A stretch of DNA of 64,000 bases. It comes from a virus. The DNA lies in the IMG/VR virus record IMGVR_UViG_3300000553_000005, positions 1 through 64,000 of that record, one strand, 5' to 3'. The notes below the pieces were generated by a model that saw only the letters and a list, made by a program, of their open reading frames with translations, was not told the origin of the DNA and searched no databases. Positions 13,350-22,885 of this stretch are shown in pieces. The translations under genes and the position numbers were made by a program. Position 1 is the first letter of the stretch. Every line of letters starts with the position of its first letter.

Positions 13350-13565
13350 ATGGCTAAAATTGCTGCCGCCGACAATTCTGCAATGAACAGATTATACGCT
13401 CAAGAACTAAAGCAAGCTGGTATCAAGACCGCTAATGAAGAAGATAATGCTGATCCAGTTGCATTTGCCGACCACAAGAAGTATTTAGATACTCTTGAAG
13501 CTATTCTAAAGAGTGACAAGAAAGATTCTTTCTCTCAGGAAGAGCGCGATATTACTCTTGACTAA
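13350..13565 (+). CDS. Small acidic hypothetical protein
   Basis: A 71-residue protein with a helical N-terminus (NSAMNRLYAQELKQAGIKTA) and an acidic remainder. AAAGGAGTCCAT precedes the ATG, a strong ribosome binding site. It sits 11 bases before the large gene at 13577 and is probably translated with it. The 67 bases before it carry a TTGGATTCTTATCTGTAGAG stretch similar to boxes before other genes here. Function unknown. Confidence 0.6.
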   Translation: MAKIAAADNSAMNRLYAQELKQAGIKTANEEDNADPVAFADHKKYLDTLEAILKSDKKDSFSQEERDITLD

Positions 13566-13576
13566 GGAAAAACCTA

Positions 13577-15874
13577 ATGTCTTTTCCTTCCTCAAATGTT
13601 AATACTTCACTCCCATCAAAAAATAGGAACAAAGTAGCCACATTTACTCCTGGAGCTTTTATTATTCCAAGAGTAGGAGAACCTTTTCAAATTGTTTCAT
13701 CAACTAATAGAAAAGAAGGTCGATTATACAAAATCGCTTACAAAAATGGGGATGTCAAGACTATTAAAGGCGACAGTTTAACCAACCTTGCTAAGAAGAC
13801 TGCTGGAGAGATAAGATTAGCTAACTTATTTAAGTTTTTTTCTTATAATCAAGATTTTGATCTATATGTAGTCTCAGCTATTAAAGAACATGGGATGCCA
13901 GTAGATGAAAAAATGCATTGGAGCAAGTGGCTTGAATCTGTTTTCAAATCAACCGTTTCACAGGAGGAGAGAAGGGATGAAGCTATTCATAATATGCTTA
14001 TTCATACTCTTTTTGAAATTGATATTTTAAAAAATTTTGATCCTTCTAGATTATCTGAAACAAATCAAGCCCTCCCACTTGCTCAACAAATTTCTTCTTA
14101 TCTTAAAAATTATTTTTCTTACCAAAAATCTAAAATCGTTGCTTGGATTGATAGCACTTATGGAACAAGTGATGAACTTTTAATTATGGATGGTGGAACT
14201 CCGACCGAACCTGGAGAAGCCGCTCCTATTTTAGAACATGGAGAAATGGATGAAGATCAACAGAGTGTGATAAAACGAGCCGATTTAGAAAAATTTCGCA
14301 CACTCTTCACTAAATGGATAACTAAATTATCAATGAGGGATACTTCAAGAGACAGGGTTCTTGCTTGCATGAATATTATTTTGGATTCCCCAGCCATGAA
14401 GTCTTCTCAACTTATTACAGAACTGGCTACTAATTTGGATATCTCAGAATATGCCGCTCAAAGAATTTTCCACAAAGCATTTCCTGGATTTGTCCAGAAA
14501 TTTCTTCAAACACCAGAAGGAAAAATGCTGAATACAACCGAAGAATCCGGTCTTTTAAAACAGTCTAACATGGAGGAACCTATGCGTTCAAGACGAGCCG
14601 ATACTACCCCTTACACTCAAACTGGGCTTTCATCTCCCAAGCCTCCCGTTACTTCAACTGGAAGGCCAACCCCAAACACGCCCCCTGCCCCCGGTGCTAA
14701 GGCTCCCACCCCTGCCCCTCCTGGACAGTCTAACTGCCCTAATTGTGGAACAGCAACAGCCCCTGGACAGCCTTGCCCAACTTGTGTTGATAATAATAAG
14801 AAAGTATCGGCTATGAAGAGAAAGAAAGCTGATGAAATTACCGATATGCCTGAAAAATTAAGTGATAATCCTTCAAGTAAAGATCCTGTTTCCTCCATGC
14901 CAGAAAAAGTTAATCCTTCTTTTAAGAAGACTCCATCTGCTAAAGATGTTGAACACACTACTCTTACTGTTGATAATGAACGCAAGATGGTTTCTATGCC
15001 TGGAGAACCTGAAGGTTCTAAGATTAAAGTCACTGCTAATAAATATGCTACCCTCCAGCGTATTGCTAACGAAGAACCTCAGGAACTCGGCCATGCTCTT
15101 AATGAAATCACCGCTGCTTTTGCTTCATTGAAAGAAGCATCTGAAGCTCTCACTGAAAATCTGAATCTAACCGCTTCTTCAGATGATGCTTCTTTATCAG
15201 AAAAAGTCGCCTCTCGTAAGAAGTATGCTGCTGCCCTTCGCCGTATTGCTGGTGAAAATCCAGAAGCTGTTGAAGAAGCCGTGCAAGAGCTATACCACAG
15301 TCTTGATGAAATTGCAGAAGCTGTTGAGAACCTTGCCTCTAATCTTGATATTGATCTCGGAGTAGAGAGTGACGAAGGCGAAGATGATTTGGTTGATTTT
15401 GAAGGCGGCGATGTCACCGACACTGCCGAAACTATGTTTGATGCGGGAGCCGAAACCTCAGAAGGTGAAAGTAGCGAAGAGGGTCTTGATGAATTTGATG
15501 AAGAAATCGGTGCGAATGCTTCTGATATTCTAGATGAGTATGAAGAAGAAAAAACCTCTTCCCGTAAACGTAAGAGAGCTTCCGCTGTTGTTTGTTCCAC
15601 TCAATCTGGTGGACAATGGACTAAATACGAGGCTGCTGATGCTGATGAACTTGCTAAGTTTTGCAGACAGCACAGAGATTGTGCTTGGGATTTGAAAGAC
15701 CCTAAATATGGAAAGATGTATGCTCCTGTATTTGTTTTAACTGAGAGTGGAGAGCCTGTAGCCGCTTATAGCAAGGTAGCTGGTGAAGAAATCTATATGG
15801 ATACAGATAATATGGATGCTTCACAATCTTTTGGTGAAGAACTTGAAGAGCTTAAGGGCTGTCTTGGTGAATAA
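13577..15874 (+). CDS. Large multidomain virion-associated protein with zinc ribbon and duplicated helical domain
   Basis: A 765-residue protein of no named family. Residues 20-330 are a globular part with mixed beta and helical text. Then comes a Pro-rich linker, a zinc ribbon (CPNCGTATAPGQPCPTC, about 393-409), and two tandem helical copies at about 484-530 and 543-592 (KYATLQRIANEEPQ and KYAAALRRIAGENPE). An Asp/Glu-rich stretch and a final small domain from about 670 (VVCSTQSGGQWTKYE) complete it. Length and acidic linkers fit a virion or scaffold-like component. An internal ATG at 14582 has GGAGG five bases upstream, so a 430-residue shorter form may be made. A terminator follows the stop. 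Confidence 0.6.
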   Translation: MSFPSSNVNTSLPSKNRNKVATFTPGAFIIPRVGEPFQIVSSTNRKEGRLYKIAYKNGDVKTIKGDSLTNLAKKTAGEIRLANLFKFFSYNQDFDLYVVSAIKEHGMPVDEKMHWSKWLESVFKSTVSQEERRDEAIHNMLIHTLFEIDILKNFDPSRLSETNQALPLAQQISSYLKNYFSYQKSKIVAWIDSTYGTSDELLIMDGGTPTEPGEAAPILEHGEMDEDQQSVIKRADLEKFRTLFTKWITKLSMRDTSRDRVLACMNIILDSPAMKSSQLITELATNLDISEYAAQRIFHKAFPGFVQKFLQTPEGKMLNTTEESGLLKQSNMEEPMRSRRADTTPYTQTGLSSPKPPVTSTGRPTPNTPPAPGAKAPTPAPPGQSNCPNCGTATAPGQPCPTCVDNNKKVSAMKRKKADEITDMPEKLSDNPSSKDPVSSMPEKVNPSFKKTPSAKDVEHTTLTVDNERKMVSMPGEPEGSKIKVTANKYATLQRIANEEPQELGHALNEITAAFASLKEASEALTENLNLTASSDDASLSEKVASRKKYAAALRRIAGENPEAVEEAVQELYHSLDEIAEAVENLASNLDIDLGVESDEGEDDLVDFEGGDVTDTAETMFDAGAETSEGESSEEGLDEFDEEIGANASDILDEYEEEKTSSRKRKRASAVVCSTQSGGQWTKYEAADADELAKFCRQHRDCAWDLKDPKYGKMYAPVFVLTESGEPVAAYSKVAGEEIYMDTDNMDASQSFGEELEELKGCLGE

Positions 15875-15893
15875 CCATTAAAAATGTAGTATT

Positions 15894-15928
15894 AAAGGTG
15901 AAAACTTTTAAAAGTTTTCACCTTTTTT
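15894..15928 (+). terminator. Rho-independent terminator
   Basis: A perfect inverted repeat of 16 bases per arm (arm aaaggtgaaaactttt, 15894-15909, and its complement 15910-15925) runs straight into a T-rich tract. It closes the virion block that begins at 11977. Confidence 0.85.
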
Positions 15929-15985
15929 ATTTTCCTACAGTATTATATTAAAGAATAAGATAATATTTACTTTTAGGGGTATAAA

Positions 15986-16723
15986 ATGAGTCCTGAAAAC
16001 TCTGCATATTTTGATAGTATAATTGCCGATAGATCCATGCTTCTAGACCCAGACGATTATCAAGGGGATCATACAGTATCTCTTGAAACTCAATCTGATA
16101 TAATCGCCCAGGATATATCATCTTATATTTTTGACAATTTTAGAGATTTTTTACGTATATTGAAATTTTTAGCTCCTGAAGATCAAGAACTTCTACTCGG
16201 CTATTACCTTTTGTCCAAAACTCAATGGTCATTAGCTAGAGTCCACAATTCTACTCAAACACTTTGCAGCTTTAAATTACGTCTAGCAATCAAAAAAGTT
16301 GGAACTTACATGTTGCTTGGGGTTCCTACGATTGAAAAAATAAATTCTATTTTAGATCGATTAGGGCACACAAATTATAATGAGAATGTGAAATTAGCTG
16401 ATTTAATTGACATGTACTCAAAAACTCGTAGCTTTAAGTTGGTCGCTGCTCACTTTAAAATTAAACGCCCAGATGTCCGAAGAGCTTTATCCGGCCTAGC
16501 TAAAGAGTTACTTGAACAAAAAGATATACCTATGTTGGCTCTCGGCGCTTTTGTATTTGGACTTATAGATAAAGCGTCTGCTCAAGGAAAAGGGCTGTCT
16601 TCTAGGGAGAAAGCCAAAATTTGTACAATTTATCGCCGCGATCCGCCTATTTTGGGGTCTTTTAGAGTTGATGTGACCGATAAAAATTTCGAGCATTTGT
16701 TAGTTACCAAGGCAAATTATTAA
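15986..16723 (+). CDS. Helix-turn-helix regulator, possibly sigma-region-4-like
   Basis: A 245-residue protein. Residues about 55-105 read APEDQELLLGYYLLSKTQWS followed by LARVHNSTQTLCSFKLRLAI, the pattern of sigma region 4 or similar HTH domains (acidic PEDQ helix, then a LAxxxNxSQ-type helix, then a basic recognition helix). A second HTH-like stretch is SFKLVAAHFKIKRPDVRRAL, about 152-171. It has its own leader after the terminator at 15.9 kb, so it starts a new transcription unit. A role in phage transcription control is inferred; it could also be a terminase-small-subunit-like or other DNA-binding protein. Confidence 0.45.
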   Translation: MSPENSAYFDSIIADRSMLLDPDDYQGDHTVSLETQSDIIAQDISSYIFDNFRDFLRILKFLAPEDQELLLGYYLLSKTQWSLARVHNSTQTLCSFKLRLAIKKVGTYMLLGVPTIEKINSILDRLGHTNYNENVKLADLIDMYSKTRSFKLVAAHFKIKRPDVRRALSGLAKELLEQKDIPMLALGAFVFGLIDKASAQGKGLSSREKAKICTIYRRDPPILGSFRVDVTDKNFEHLLVTKANY

Positions 16724-16784
16724 AAAATACGTAAAAACCCTCTTTTGCAACTTTCGATTTCTATGTTGAAGGGAAGTCCTATCC

Positions 16785-17078
16785 ATGCAGTCTTATAACT
16801 CCGGTCCATTCGCTTATTATGTAGGTAAAATTAGACAAGCCAGTGATGAACCAACCCCATCCCCCTATTTTATTAAAAAAGCGGCGTCTATGGGGTTTAC
16901 TCATGTAGCTGGAAACCTTTTTGAATGTCAAAGTAGCAAAGACTTATGGAAAGTCAAGGGGGGGAAGATCCTGCGCCTGACTGGCAAAGAAGTAGATAAT
17001 AAGGAAACAGTAAAACCCGCTGATTTTAAGAATCCCTCTAAATTTTTAAGGGACATCTTATCCGAATTAGAATTTTAA
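16785..17078 (+). CDS. Hypothetical protein
   Basis: A 97-residue protein, not recognised. The middle (HVAGNLFECQSSKDLWKVKG) looks like a small beta domain; the C-terminus is helical. GAAGGGAAG lies 11 bases before the ATG, and GATTTCTATGTTGAAGGG upstream resembles the recurrent box seen at 11954. Twelve bases separate it from the next gene, so it is probably the first gene of the run 16785-22741. Confidence 0.6.
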   Translation: MQSYNSGPFAYYVGKIRQASDEPTPSPYFIKKAASMGFTHVAGNLFECQSSKDLWKVKGGKILRLTGKEVDNKETVKPADFKNPSKFLRDILSELEF

Positions 17079-17090
17079 AGAGAGATAATC

Positions 17091-18419
17091 ATGGCAGATC
17101 AACCTAAACCTCAGTACTCCTCCTTACTAGACCAATTTCTTGATGATGTTGAACCCGATTTTGGGGATATAGGATTAAAGGGGCCTATGGATAGCGGAGA
17201 AGCATTTAAATCTCTCTCTAGGGACGAGGCAGATATGTCCTTCCTGGATGGCATTGCGGGTCATTCAAAGCATCAGACAGCCCTTGGACAAGTAACAGCA
17301 GGTTACACACCTCGTCAGTTAAACAATAAGATCGAAGATACGAATGATAATGCTCTCGGTGAAGCTTTTCAAACTATCACTAAAGCTGAGAAGACTGATT
17401 ATCAAAAAAAGAGTTTATCAGACAAAGAAATTGAAACTCGTCTTCGTTTATTACTAAATCTCGGCTATACTCCTGAAAAAATTGCTGGTTATATGAAAAA
17501 ACTAGCTGATTTAAACATAATGGACAACTCCCATACCTCAATGGGTGCAGATTTTGCCAAAACTTATTCCTCTGGTCTTGGAATGGCTTATATGGAACCA
17601 AATTTCTATATGAAGTCCTGTGATCAATCCTTTGAAAAAGTGAAGAAAGAAGGAAACTTGAGGGCTTTATCGGTTAAAAAAGTTGCTGCATGTAATGGTT
17701 GCAAGTATAATAATTGCGGTAGTTGCTCTCTGTATAGTAGACCTATCGTAGCTTCCTCCAAAGAACTAGAGCAAGTTATAAAAGCCGAACTAACAAGAAA
17801 AAATATTAAATGCGCCTCCCTTAAAGAAGGGCTGACAAAACTAGCTAGTGGGGGAGAAAAAATACACACTCCATCTATCACAGCTTCCCCTAATACTGGT
17901 GAAATCCGAACTGCTGGAGATAAGAATAAAATTATTAAAAAAGAAGCCACAGCCGAAGAAATTGGAGTTTCTCTTCAAGCTGGTATCCCTCTTAGTAAAG
18001 TTTTTAAATCCGCCGCCGCTGTTTATGGAAAAGGCCAAGTGGTTAATGCCGTGAAACGCTATATTGCTTCTCTTAAACAAAGTAAGGCCAAGGTTATCAT
18101 CTCTTCTTTAGATTGTTCTTATTTAAAAGGAAAATTAGCCGCCAGTAACCCTATTATTGGGGCCAGCAAATGTGGTTCCTGTACTTATCGTGATTGTATG
18201 CATTGTGGCTTAACCGGTGGAACTCTTATTTCTTTTCCAGGTATGAACCGTGTAGCAACTAAGAAAATAGGAAATGAAGGAGAAGCTGTTGATGGTCAGC
18301 AGATGTTAAAAGAGTGGGAATTGGATGTTAAAGATGACACTCCTTTAGATATTAGAGAGCCAGAACAAGCCCCTACAGATGTGGAACTTAGCTCTTCTTC
18401 AAGGATTGACGTAGAATGA
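17091..18419 (+). CDS. Protein with two matching four-cysteine clusters
   Basis: A 442-residue protein of unknown family. It holds two copies of a C-x2-C-x4-C-x2-C cluster: Cys201, 204, 209, 212 (CNGCKYNNCGSC) and Cys361, 364, 369, 372 (CGSCTYRDCMHC). Each copy has a further Cys about 20 residues upstream (Cys177 and Cys342), so the module is duplicated. The clusters could bind zinc or an iron-sulphur centre. The remainder is helical, with acidic ends. AGAGAGATAATC precedes the ATG, and the stop overlaps the next start (ATGA). Placed among virion proteins; structural or assembly role is a guess. Confidence 0.6.
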   Translation: MADQPKPQYSSLLDQFLDDVEPDFGDIGLKGPMDSGEAFKSLSRDEADMSFLDGIAGHSKHQTALGQVTAGYTPRQLNNKIEDTNDNALGEAFQTITKAEKTDYQKKSLSDKEIETRLRLLLNLGYTPEKIAGYMKKLADLNIMDNSHTSMGADFAKTYSSGLGMAYMEPNFYMKSCDQSFEKVKKEGNLRALSVKKVAACNGCKYNNCGSCSLYSRPIVASSKELEQVIKAELTRKNIKCASLKEGLTKLASGGEKIHTPSITASPNTGEIRTAGDKNKIIKKEATAEEIGVSLQAGIPLSKVFKSAAAVYGKGQVVNAVKRYIASLKQSKAKVIISSLDCSYLKGKLAASNPIIGASKCGSCTYRDCMHCGLTGGTLISFPGMNRVATKKIGNEGEAVDGQQMLKEWELDVKDDTPLDIREPEQAPTDVELSSSSRIDVE

Positions 18420-18919
18420 AAGAAACTGTAATCACTTTTGTTGATAGTAGCGAGAAGCCTCTCCCTGAAGAAGCCTCAACTCTCGCTAGTCTATCTATAA
18501 AAAGAATGACAGATATTCTGGATTTCATTAATGATCCTCAGAAACCTGTTTCTGACATTAGCAGAATGATTGCCGGGGAACTTGCTTCGGTCACTACTCA
18601 AATGGCTGAATTGAACCAAACAGATGGATATAAAATTAAATTTTTGTCAGAGCGTATCAAAGCTTTAAGAGAATTGTCAAAAACTTTAGCCGATAGCGAA
18701 ACTCTCTCCAAAAAAGACATCTTAAATTTTGATGGACCAAAATTCCAATACGTTTTTCAAGAAATTATTGCATGTTTTAAGAAAGCAATGAAGGAAACCG
18801 GACTTCCAGAGACATCTGCAAATGAAGTTCTCAGAAATTTCCGTGATGTAATGGCAATGAAAGAAATAGATCTACGAAGGCAAACTGACAAAGTTGAATC
18901 TACTTTTGTAAAGAAGTAA
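18416..18919 (+). CDS. Helical hypothetical protein
   Basis: A 167-residue, almost wholly helical protein (for example FLSERIKALRELSKTLADSE) with no named family. Its ATG overlaps the TGA of the previous gene, so the two are translationally coupled. Ten bases separate it from the 3.4 kb gene that follows. Size and helical nature would fit a small terminase or chaperone, but no DNA-binding motif is evident. Function unknown. Confidence 0.6.
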   Translation: MKETVITFVDSSEKPLPEEASTLASLSIKRMTDILDFINDPQKPVSDISRMIAGELASVTTQMAELNQTDGYKIKFLSERIKALRELSKTLADSETLSKKDILNFDGPKFQYVFQEIIACFKKAMKETGLPETSANEVLRNFRDVMAMKEIDLRRQTDKVESTFVKK

Positions 18920-18929
18920 GGGGAGTAAT

Positions 18930-21900
18930 ATGGGTAACGTTCAGAAATCATTCACTACTAAGGGCTTGGGAGTAATCCTCTCTAATGTCACCGCTGCGGT
19001 TATTGAAGCGGAAAAATTAGCTAAAAGCTCTAAAGAAATTCAAACTCTAGATATTCTTCGTCCAGGTCTTCGTCAAGACATTTACATCGGTAAAGTCTTA
19101 GTCGTTCCTCCTGCTGTTATGGATAATCAAGAGAAAGTTCCCCTTCCTTTATTCAAGGGGGCCATTCTGAATTTATTTGACGCTGAAGCTGCTTCTGCTT
19201 ATGACTCTCACCGTCTTGCTGAATCAGAATTTGATCAACTTACCAATAAAGATTTTGTTGAGTTCAAGGATAAAGTTTTCAAAGACGAAGATGGAAAATA
19301 CACTTGTATTGTTATGTTCCTTCCAGCTTGGGCAAATCCCCGCGATTTTATTGGTTTTAAATTTGAAAAAGAAATCAGTAAATTAGAACAACTTATTCGA
19401 CATCTTGTTTTTAGTGCTTATTTTAATCCTTCGCTATCCGCTTTGTTTGAAACTTTGGAAGAAAGTGATTCAAAATTAGATGTTAAAAATTTACAACACG
19501 ATCATTTTGGTCCAGTCTTTGATTTAATGAGCGCCTCTAATACTTACCCCATTCTTGGCAGAGTGGAGAAGAAGGCTTCAACTAAGAAAGCCTACCTTCG
19601 TTTTACCGCCTCAGAACTTGACGCTATCAAAAATGAACTTCTTTCTCCAGAAGAGCAAGCAGTAATTGATGAACTTGAAGATGTGGTAGAGAAAAAAGTT
19701 CATGTTGCTAAGAAAGCAGGAATGGGAGTGTGCGAGTCCTGCGCTGCCCCTACTGTTGATGGAAATCTTCTTTGTGAAGATTGTCAATCTAAAGAGAAAC
19801 TATCACTAGAAGATACCGAAGATACTTCGATTGAAGCCTTGGCTCAATCCGTAGCTGATGAAGCAAAAGAAAAAATTAATGATAATTACCTATCTTCCTC
19901 TGATGATACCATGAGTTTGATAGAAGATGTTGATGCTGATATTTATGGAGAGTCTACTGATGAGGCTATTTATGAAATTATGGCCCTTAAATCAGTTCCT
20001 TATGATATTGCAGAGGCTGTGGCTGAAAGAGTCAAAGAACTTATTCAAGGTGGGATAGGGACAGGATTACATGATGAAAGTGGAGAGGATATTGATATCG
20101 GAACTATGGCCGATGATTCTCTCCCCCCTGATCTTCAAGCTGAATTAGACGAGTTGGATAAACAGAGTGGTTGGGAAAAACCAGTAATCAGTAGTAAAAG
20201 TAAACATTCCTTTATTGATTTCTTTACAAAATGTAAAGGTTGTGGGGCTTTAACAAGTGTTCCTCCTGGCACCATTGATGAAGACTTAGTTTTTTGTCCC
20301 CAATGTGATGGAGTTAGCAAAGATTTAGACGAACATCCATTTGAAGAAGAGGCAGGAATATTAGAAACCTGCCCAGGCTGTGAAACGACAGAAGCTTTTG
20401 TCGATGGAAAACTTGGCGGAAAGACTGTGGATAAGGACGATAATCATCTTGCTAGAAAAATTTATGATAAGTGTTTCAAAGGTAAGAAATCTGCTACCAA
20501 TGAGCAAATTCAAAAAATTATGGGAGAAGAACTAGGCTATTCAGAATTTAAAAAAGCCATGTTTCATCTTTGGAGATTTGGATTTATTTTACCAGATATG
20601 GATAAAGAAGGTAAATTAGGTAAAGTTAATACATGGCTGACCTTTGACGCAGAAAAAGGCACTCCTAAAAATACTTATAATGGTAATAACTGGCCTTGGC
20701 CCGATCATGAAAAAACAAGTAACCGTAAAACTGCTTTTCAGGAATATTACGTTCATCCCGAAAATGGAAAATTCTTTGTTGTACATATTCACAATGGAAC
20801 TATTGCAGAATTTGACACTAAAGAAGCTGCTGAGGCAGAAGAGTATCGTTTAAATAAATTACCAAAGGCAACAAGAATGGGTGGGCTAAAACAAGCAGAC
20901 GGGACTATCTCTCATATTGATAGGGATTATGTCGAGCCTAAGCGAAAAGTTGAACCTCAGTCTAAAAGAGAATCAGAAAAAATTAAAGAAACAAAATATA
21001 ACGAACCTGACCGAAAGACGGAACTTCCATCTAAAAAATTAGATAGTTCTGAGCCTGACCATTCCACTAAGCTCCCTACTCAAAGGACTGGTGGTTTGAA
21101 AAATTTTCGGAGGTTACTTCGACCAGGGCAAGTAAAAAATTCAGGTCGTAGACTTAAAGTAATGGATCGTGATGGGGTCTTTATTGTAAAATCCTTTAGG
21201 AATGAGTATTTGGCACTCACGGATGAAGGAGGGGAATGGGCTTGGGATTTAGCAGATGCTACTCGCTTTAATAGCTCTTATGAAGCAGAAGATGCTGCGA
21301 TGGAGTATGGCGGTGAGGCCATTCCAGACCCTTCTTTTGAACAAAATTCAGAGGAACAAGAAATGGATAAGGGTTTTCTTAGAGGAATTGGCATTCAAGG
21401 TAAGAAGACCGCCGCTGGTTTTTCCTATGTAGAACAAGCTTTTGGAGATGGAATGAATAAAATTGATCCCTCCAATGATTCAACTGATGATATGCTTCTT
21501 AATGAATCTTCTAAAATTAAAGCTCCAGATTTAAAAATTAATCCTAAAAAAAGTCATTATAGAAAATTAGCTTTTGATTGGATGGCTCCTGATCAGGTTT
21601 TAAGAGATTTCTATCCTGAAATGAGAAATCAACTTCAAACTAATATGCATGATAAAGATGACTATCACCCAGTAAAACCTGATGAACAAGAACGAGAAGG
21701 AAGTGCTAATGATGACATTACACTAAATGACCACGAATCAAAAGAAAAACACACCTTGACTTCTCCAGGTTTGATATCAACTGAAGAGGGTGGAGCATCA
21801 GGCGCACCACTTCGCTCTGGGGAAAGAAATATCCGTGGTCCCTTTTTTACCGATCAATTTTACAAAATCCATGCTGATATTCCTGCTTCTTCTTTAGTTA

Positions 21901-22331
21901 TTAAGTCTTCTTTGAATAAATTAGCAGCAGAAACAGATAAAGTGGCACTTGTTGAAACTTATCTCTCAAGTTTGGCTGCTGAGATTGCTTCTTCTTTACT
22001 CGCAGCATTTGTGGTAGAGCCAAAACTCAATTTTATTGACATTCCCACAGAAGGAAAAATTGATTTAAAATCCTCTCCGTCTGTATTTTTAAATCCAATG
22101 TTATCCCGCGATGTTCAAGATCCTATTGTTTCTCAGTTAGAGATGTTCTTTAATGGACTAAACGATAATGAGCTTACTGATGCTATTAACGCTGCGTGGG
22201 CGCAAAGTGCGGTATGGAAAGAAGATAACGCTAACGGCTTTTTATACGAAGTTTTCGTGAGAATAGAATCAGTTGATATTGATAACATGACAATATCTTA
22301 TAAATTTGTTGCGAAGAAAAAGGAGAAATAA
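18930..22331 (+). CDS. Large zinc-ribbon virion-associated protein
   Basis: A 1133-residue protein. The N-terminal 230 residues form a globular domain (GLGVILSNVTAAVIEAEKLA, LPAWANPRDFIGFKFEKE). At least two zinc-ribbon-like pairs follow: CESCAAP with CEDC (about 268-286), and CKGCGAL with CPQC (about 434-458); a CPGC lies near 481. Later parts include a YYVHPENGKFFVVHIHNGT beta segment near 610 and long charged linkers. The pattern resembles the 765- and 737-residue proteins here, so they may be related virion components. GGGGAGTAAT precedes the ATG. Its stop overlaps the next start. Confidence 0.6.
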   Translation: MGNVQKSFTTKGLGVILSNVTAAVIEAEKLAKSSKEIQTLDILRPGLRQDIYIGKVLVVPPAVMDNQEKVPLPLFKGAILNLFDAEAASAYDSHRLAESEFDQLTNKDFVEFKDKVFKDEDGKYTCIVMFLPAWANPRDFIGFKFEKEISKLEQLIRHLVFSAYFNPSLSALFETLEESDSKLDVKNLQHDHFGPVFDLMSASNTYPILGRVEKKASTKKAYLRFTASELDAIKNELLSPEEQAVIDELEDVVEKKVHVAKKAGMGVCESCAAPTVDGNLLCEDCQSKEKLSLEDTEDTSIEALAQSVADEAKEKINDNYLSSSDDTMSLIEDVDADIYGESTDEAIYEIMALKSVPYDIAEAVAERVKELIQGGIGTGLHDESGEDIDIGTMADDSLPPDLQAELDELDKQSGWEKPVISSKSKHSFIDFFTKCKGCGALTSVPPGTIDEDLVFCPQCDGVSKDLDEHPFEEEAGILETCPGCETTEAFVDGKLGGKTVDKDDNHLARKIYDKCFKGKKSATNEQIQKIMGEELGYSEFKKAMFHLWRFGFILPDMDKEGKLGKVNTWLTFDAEKGTPKNTYNGNNWPWPDHEKTSNRKTAFQEYYVHPENGKFFVVHIHNGTIAEFDTKEAAEAEEYRLNKLPKATRMGGLKQADGTISHIDRDYVEPKRKVEPQSKRESEKIKETKYNEPDRKTELPSKKLDSSEPDHSTKLPTQRTGGLKNFRRLLRPGQVKNSGRRLKVMDRDGVFIVKSFRNEYLALTDEGGEWAWDLADATRFNSSYEAEDAAMEYGGEAIPDPSFEQNSEEQEMDKGFLRGIGIQGKKTAAGFSYVEQAFGDGMNKIDPSNDSTDDMLLNESSKIKAPDLKINPKKSHYRKLAFDWMAPDQVLRDFYPEMRNQLQTNMHDKDDYHPVKPDEQEREGSANDDITLNDHESKEKHTLTSPGLISTEEGGASGAPLRSGERNIRGPFFTDQFYKIHADIPASSLVIKSSLNKLAAETDKVALVETYLSSLAAEIASSLLAAFVVEPKLNFIDIPTEGKIDLKSSPSVFLNPMLSRDVQDPIVSQLEMFFNGLNDNELTDAINAAWAQSAVWKEDNANGFLYEVFVRIESVDIDNMTISYKFVAKKKEK

Positions 22332-22741
22332 TGCCAAATTTTAAAACCCCTGTTGCAGAATTTCTTTATAAATTAGAACCGGACGAAGAATGTGGAACTA
22401 TAGATGGAATAGGATGGCATGGCCTATACCTAGGTGATTTAGGAGTAGAAGATCCAGAATTTTCTAATTTATCTCCCATAGATCAAGAACAATTAACCTC
22501 TAATGAAGCAGTTATCCTTTATGAAGCTGATGGACAAGTTGAGGCTGCTCTTTTTGATTCAGTGGAAGAAGCAGAAGATTTATGGGAAGATATTCAAGAT
22601 GACGCCTCTAATGAAGGAATGGAAAAAGAAGGGGAGTATGCCCCAGATGACTTCTACCAAGAAAACCCCTATGATGATATAGAAAATCCAGGTAAGTTTT
22701 CAGAGACTCCTGAAGGTGAAGAAGAGGAAAAAGTCTATTAA
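22331..22741 (+). CDS. Acidic hypothetical protein
   Basis: A 136-residue, strongly acidic protein. The ATG overlaps the TAA of the previous gene (TAATG), so translation is coupled to it. The N-terminal part (residues 1-100) looks folded (GIGWHGLYLGDLGVEDPEF); the C-terminus is a run of Asp/Glu. It ends the transcription unit, with a terminator hairpin 50 bases on. Function unknown; acidic partners are often assembly factors. Confidence 0.6.
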   Translation: MPNFKTPVAEFLYKLEPDEECGTIDGIGWHGLYLGDLGVEDPEFSNLSPIDQEQLTSNEAVILYEADGQVEAALFDSVEEAEDLWEDIQDDASNEGMEKEGEYAPDDFYQENPYDDIENPGKFSETPEGEEEEKVY

Positions 22742-22789
22742 TAAAAATTTTATACTATAATTTTTTAAAAAATACTGAGTATTAGTTAT

Positions 22790-22819
22790 AAGCGGGTTCA
22801 GTTAAGGCTGACCCGCTTA
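22790..22819 (+). terminator. Terminator hairpin
   Basis: agcgggttcag pairs with ctgacccgct across a six-base loop (one bulged T). The following tract, taaaatttctt, is only moderately T-rich. It closes the 16785-22741 run and lies just before the TATAAT promoter of the sigma-like gene. Confidence 0.7.
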
Positions 22820-22828
22820 AAATTTCTT

Positions 22829-22857
22829 GCCACATTTTCTCAATTTCCAGGTATAAT
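22829..22857 (+). promoter_or_regulatory. Promoter, GCCACA-17-TATAAT type
   Basis: GCCACA (22829-22834), 17 bases, then TATAAT (22852-22857), upstream of the sigma-like gene at 22886. The same spacing and -35-like element recur at 59850 (GCTACA) and 62669 (GCCACA), and a looser version at 49005. The -10 is a perfect sigma-70 hexamer; the -35 differs from TTGACA. Confidence 0.7.
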
Positions 22858-22885
22858 CAGGTGAGGTCTTTTCTGAAAGGAAGCC

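Noticed and set aside
15079-15600. Reverse-strand Ser-rich 173-residue ORF
   Set aside because: Shadow of the acidic, Glu/Ala-rich part of the 765-residue protein.
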